Below are positions 60,395 through 64,000 of a stretch of 64,000 bases of DNA, one piece after another. The stretch comes from Lathyrus oleraceus (taxonomy: Eukaryota > Streptophyta > Magnoliopsida > Fabales > Fabaceae). The stretch lies in NCBI RefSeq assembly GCF_024323335.1, contig NC_066581.1, positions 31,244,699 through 31,308,698 of the forward strand, given 5' to 3'. The notes beneath the pieces were generated by a model that was not told the DNA's origin, made no database searches, and worked only from the letters and a program-made list of their open reading frames with translations. Each line of letters opens with the position of its first letter. Position 1 is the stretch's first letter. The position numbers and the translations under genes were made by a program.

Positions 60395-61564
60395 TGTTGG
60401 CAGCAATTTTGGTAAAACAAAGAGTGTTCACAAGATGTTATGTGTGATGTCTTAACATGAGATATCCTATGTACCTGCTGGAGTTCAAGAACATGTGCAT
60501 GCAGGATTGTTTCAGAATGCCACATACAATGACAAGGCTTCTGATATTGGATGTACCAGCTGGAGCTTAAATGAAAGACATGTTCATGCAGGATTGTTTC
60601 AGATGACATACACAATGTCATGACATCTGATATGGCTGTACCTGCTGGAAGTTATAAAAGGAATTATTGGATTATGCAAGATTTTTCCAGGATGTCAGAC
60701 CCGATGTCATGACATATTGTACACAGAACATTCAGTATGAATGTCTGGTGTTTTGTGATTGCACAATTAATGGCAATCTTTGTATGATTGAAGATATGGC
60801 TAGCTGGCGCATTCAATCATGGATTACAACCAGATTTACTTATTTTCTAAGGAGATCTAAACAGCTGTTATAAAAAGATTTGATTGGAAAATAGATTTAG
60901 GGTTTTCAAGATGTCCAAGCCCAGTTGGATGCTTCTATAAAAAGGGACTTAGAAAACCTGTTTGTACACACAACCAAGACTGAGCGAAATATAGAGAGAG
61001 ACCTACGGTTTGTGTCTGTTTAGTCGTAAGACTTGTAGGTCATTCAAGTCATCCATTGATGATTGAATTGGACTGATTTGTGGTTGTAATTTGTCACTCT
61101 AAAGCTGTTAAGCAAGAGTGTGTATCTTCTTGATCAAAGCTTTGAAGCAAGATCAAGAGTGTGTCTTCTTGATTGAAACTGTGAAGTAAAATCAAGAGTG
61201 TGTAATTGAAAAGTATTTTCTTTTCACAAGGGATTGTTGTTTAAAATCACTGGTGTGTGATTGTAAGGGAAGTGAGTGGGTTCTCATATCTAAGAGTGCT
61301 TAGGTAGAAGTTGCACGGGTAGAGATTAGGTGATAAAGACTGTAACTTGTTGAAGTGTACGGAGAGTCTTTGAACTAATTCTATTTTAGTGAATTTCCTT
61401 CCTGGCTTGGTAGCCCTCAGACGTAGGTGAGTTGCACCGAACTGGGTTAACAATTGCTTGTGTTATTTGCTTTACCATTCTGTTTTTGTTTATCCATTGT
61501 GTTTTACCAGATATTAGTGTCGTGACATTACCTTCGACATCTTATATCTGATACCAGAATTTCA
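60395..61564 (+). repeat. 5' LTR of second copia element, about 1170 bp
   Basis: TGTTGGCAGCAATTTTGG start, CCAGAATTTCA end, followed by AT and the PBS. U3 carries 2-3 diverged copies of an ~80-bp unit (60473-60655: ACC(T/A)GCTGGA...GCAGGATTGTTTCAGA). TATAAAAAG at 60936-60944 is the likely TATA box. The left end is inferred from TG and could be a few bases off. Confidence 0.7.
60936..60944 (+). promoter_or_regulatory. TATA box of second copia LTR
   Basis: CTATAAAAAGGGAC, about 540 bp into the LTR. Confidence 0.6.
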
Positions 61565-61566
61565 AT

Positions 61567-61578
61567 TGGTATCAGAGC
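61567..61578 (+). other. Primer-binding site, initiator-tRNA-Met type
   Basis: TGGTATCAGAGC, the standard copia PBS, two bases after the LTR. Confidence 0.92.
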
Positions 61579-61631
61579 ATGCATCCTGCTCTGGTTTTGG
61601 GTGAGATCTATGGGCATTACTTTCTCGTACA

Positions 61632-62972
61632 ATGGAGAGAGATGGAGGATTTGTTCATAGGCCACCAATTTTGGATGGTTCTAACTATGACTATTGGAAA
61701 CCTAGAATGGTAGCGTTTCTGAAATCCCTTGATAACAAGGCTTGGAAAGCTATGCTAACAGGATGGGTGCATCCTGTCATTACTAAGGAAGGAGAAGTCA
61801 CCACTGAGAAGAAGCCTGAAGAACAATGGTCCAAGGAGGAGGATGATCTTGCTCTTGGAAACTCTAAAGGCCTGAATGCAGTATTCAATGGGGTAGACAA
61901 GAATATTTTCAGGCTGGTAAATAACTGTGAAGTGGCCAAAGATGCTTGGGACATTCTCAAGACCACTCATGAAGGCACCTCTAGGGTAAAGATGTCTAGA
62001 CTTCAACTTCTCACCTCCAAGTTTGAAAATTTAAGGATGAAAGAAGATCAAAACATTCATGAATTTCACATGAGTATCCTTGAGATTGCTAATGCTTCAA
62101 GAGCCCTGGGAGAGAAGATGACAGATGAAAAACTAGTAAGAAAAATACTTAGGTCACTCTCTAAGAGATTTGCGATGAAGGTGACTGCCAAAGAAGAGTC
62201 TCAAGACATCTCCAACATGAGGGTAGATGAGCTAATTGGATCCCTCCAAACCTTTGAGATGGGATTAATGATGGAACTGAAAAGAAAAGCAAGAGCATTT
62301 CCTTCATATCCAACATAGAAGAGGAAAATAGTCAAGATATGGATAAAGAATGGGCCAATGAAGTTGCAATGCTGGGGAGACAGTTTAACAGATTGTTAAA
62401 GAAAATGGATGTAAGATCCAAGGCAAATGTCAAGAACATCTCATCTGACATCAGCAATGAAAGAAGAGTAAGGCCAGAGGAGAAGCCCAAAGAAGGAAAA
62501 GAAGTAAAGTGTTATGAATGTGATGGGTATGGACACATTAGAACAGAGTGTGGAACCTACCTCAAGAAGCAAAAGATGAGTCTTGCTGCCACCTGGTCAG
62601 ATGAGAGTGATACAGAGGAGGCTGCAAATCTTGGGATTGCTTTGACAGGAAGATATGGGGATCTGATGAAGACTCAAGTGATGGTGAAGTAACCTTTGAG
62701 GAATTGGCCTCTACCTACAGAGAGCTGTGTCATAAAAGTGTAGAGCTAAGCAAGCAGGTTTTAAACCAGAAGAAAGAAATAACTCAACTTGAAAATGAGA
62801 AGGTAGAATACTTGGAAACCATCTCCAAATTGAAAACAGAAGTTGTGGGTCTGAAGGACAAGCTAGATGAAAGTCAACAAGTTGAGAGCCAGAAGATAGT
62901 ACAACTGGAGAATGAAAAGGCAGAACAGGTGGAAACCATCTTCAAGCTAAAACCTGAAGCCATGCTCCTAAA
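61632..62972 (+). pseudogene. gag: Copia gag, two frameshifts and truncated by an Ogre LTR
   Basis: Part 1 (61632-62318) starts MERDGGFVHRPPILDGSNYD and has the retrotransposon gag core (DAWDILKTTHEGTSRVKMSR, LVRKILRSLSKRFAMKVTA, MRVDELIGSLQTFEMGL). The frame shifts near 62300. Part 2 (to about 62650) carries one zinc knuckle C-X2-C-X4-H-X4-C (CYECDGYGHIRTEC). A second shift near 62650 leads to part 3, a predicted coiled coil (LNQKKEITQLENEKVEYLET repeated as QKIVQLENEKAEQVETIFKL) ended by the Ogre LTR at 62973. Each shift is a net loss of one base (or gain of two). Confidence 0.85.
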
Positions 62973-64000
62973 TGTAAGACCCCAATTTTGTCCCTAAGAT
63001 CCCTCATGGCATCATATCATATCATTGCATTGCCTCAAGGATCATTGGACACCTTGCTTCCTTCCCTGTGGGTGGGATATTTCTTTGAGAGTGGTTCTTG
63101 ATCACCAAGCATTGCTTGCATTTGTATATCATTGCTTTTCTTTTAATCACTAACCAAAATGTACAAAAATATGTCATCTAACATTTGTCTTGCAGCTTAA
63201 GCAGTCAACAGTCAAGGCAATTCAAGTAAATCTTGTGTGTAAGACATGAAGTTTCCATTGAGATATGGATCATTTGATCATTTCGTCGAGCTTATGTGAG
63301 CTATAGGTTCATTTTGGAGCAAATTCCCAAGTGGCAAAGGCCCCAAATTCATCAGGACATTTTTAGGTCATCTAAGGACCAATGCAGTCAACTGAAAACT
63401 CAATTGTAGGTTTTGAGTGTGGAAATTGAGTTTCTTCATCCCATTCATGTTCAAATCATGCTTATTCATCATTTCAAAGATCAAGGTTGAAGAATTTGAA
63501 GTCAAGTCAAAAGTTTCCAAAAATGGAAAGTGACATATAATTTCAACTTTCCAAAAATGGCAAGTTTTTGATCCAACTTCAACTCAACTTTCCAACAACA
63601 AATAAGCTTCAAATGAAATTTTGTCCAACATGAAAGTTGAAGATCTCTCTCTCCCATTTTCAAAAAGTCCAAGATCATGAGCATCTGATGAATGGTTGAG
63701 GAGATATGATCCAATCATTGCCAAGTGTGCTTGGAACTTCAAATGGCCATATCTTTTGATTCATAACTCCAAATTTGGTGGTTCTTTTTGCATTTTGCTT
63801 CTCATGACATGAGCTTTTCAAAACATTCACCACATTGCATGAATTGTTATCACATGATCATTTGTTAATCCATGCCTTTTTTGGAGGGAAAATGCAAAAT
63901 TCAAAAATGGTGCATCATGGGAACTTTCTACCATTGCCACTGGGTTTAAAAAATGATTTTAAGTGACTTTGATCAAGGAAATGGTACTATTCACGTGGGT
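62973..64000 (+). mobile_element. Partial Ogre LTR (B-like family), plus strand
   Basis: Starts TGTAAGACCCCAATTTTG, then CCCTAAGATCCCTCATGG and ATCATATCATATCATTGC, CCTCAAGGATCATTG: the sense start of the B LTR, diverged. Further matches include TGTCCAACATGAAAGTTGAA and CCCATTTTCAAAAAGTCCAA. Opposite orientation to B. The first ~1 kb is U3, and the TATA box would fall just beyond the window. Confidence 0.85.

Larger units (their letters stand above)
60395..62972 (+). mobile_element. Second Ty1/copia element (Sirevirus-like), 5' part
   Basis: 5' LTR 60395-61564, PBS 61567-61578 (initiator-Met type), then a decayed gag cut at 62972 by an Ogre LTR. The gag words match legume Maximus/SIRE gag. 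Pol should resume to the right of the window. Confidence 0.8.

Overview
The window is plant nuclear DNA made almost entirely of nested LTR retrotransposons. I see no cellular gene, no tRNA or rRNA gene, and nothing bacterial. Very long LTRs (5.2-7.7 kb), a tRNA-Arg-type primer-binding site (sense TGGCGACTCTGCTGGGG), an extra ORF upstream of gag, an intron before the RT exon and tandem repeats next to the 3' LTR all fit Ogre (Ty3/gypsy, Tat clade). Sirevirus-type Ty1/copia elements fit too. This mix suggests a large-genome legume of tribe Fabeae (Vicia, Lathyrus, Pisum). That is inference from element content; the species is not determined.

Layout. (1) 1-7758: Ogre element A1 on the minus strand, cut by the window start, with only 2.25 kb of internal sequence. 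(2) 7759-53293: a second minus-strand Ogre element, B. Its 3' LTR ends at 20656, its internal region is 20657-28827 and its 5' LTR starts at 28828. A1 sits in its 3' LTR. A solo LTR of a related family (B2, 8554-16225, TSD GCAGG) sits in the same LTR. (3) 29280-48071: Ogre element A2 (18.8 kb, TSD AATAG), nested in the 5' LTR of B at exactly the site A1 occupies in the 3' LTR. (4) 53294-60386: 3' half of a plus-strand Sirevirus (pol, env-like ORF, 3' LTR), split by B. (5) 60395-62972: 5' LTR and broken gag of a second copia element. (6) 62973-64000: start of a plus-strand Ogre LTR that interrupts that gag.

No element here is intact. A2 and B share one architecture: they keep the end of the protease exon, the intron, the start of the RT exon and the last ~100 residues of integrase, with gag, protease, RT, RNase H and most of integrase gone and a purine-rich filler at the same join. 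They look like members of a non-autonomous lineage moved in trans. A2 also keeps Ogre ORF1 with one frameshift. The Sirevirus pol has one CGA-to-TGA-type stop, and its env-like gene is frameshifted.

The least explained signal is RNA-level structure in the Ogre noncoding DNA. Multi-stem modules recur at the U5 end of the LTRs. A mid-LTR hairpin covaries between three LTR types. A TATA box and a GTAAGT splice donor keep a 365-368 nt spacing. Hairpins with compensatory stems recur in the 3' internal region, and motifs complementary to the PBS are scattered there. All base-level comparisons were made by eye.
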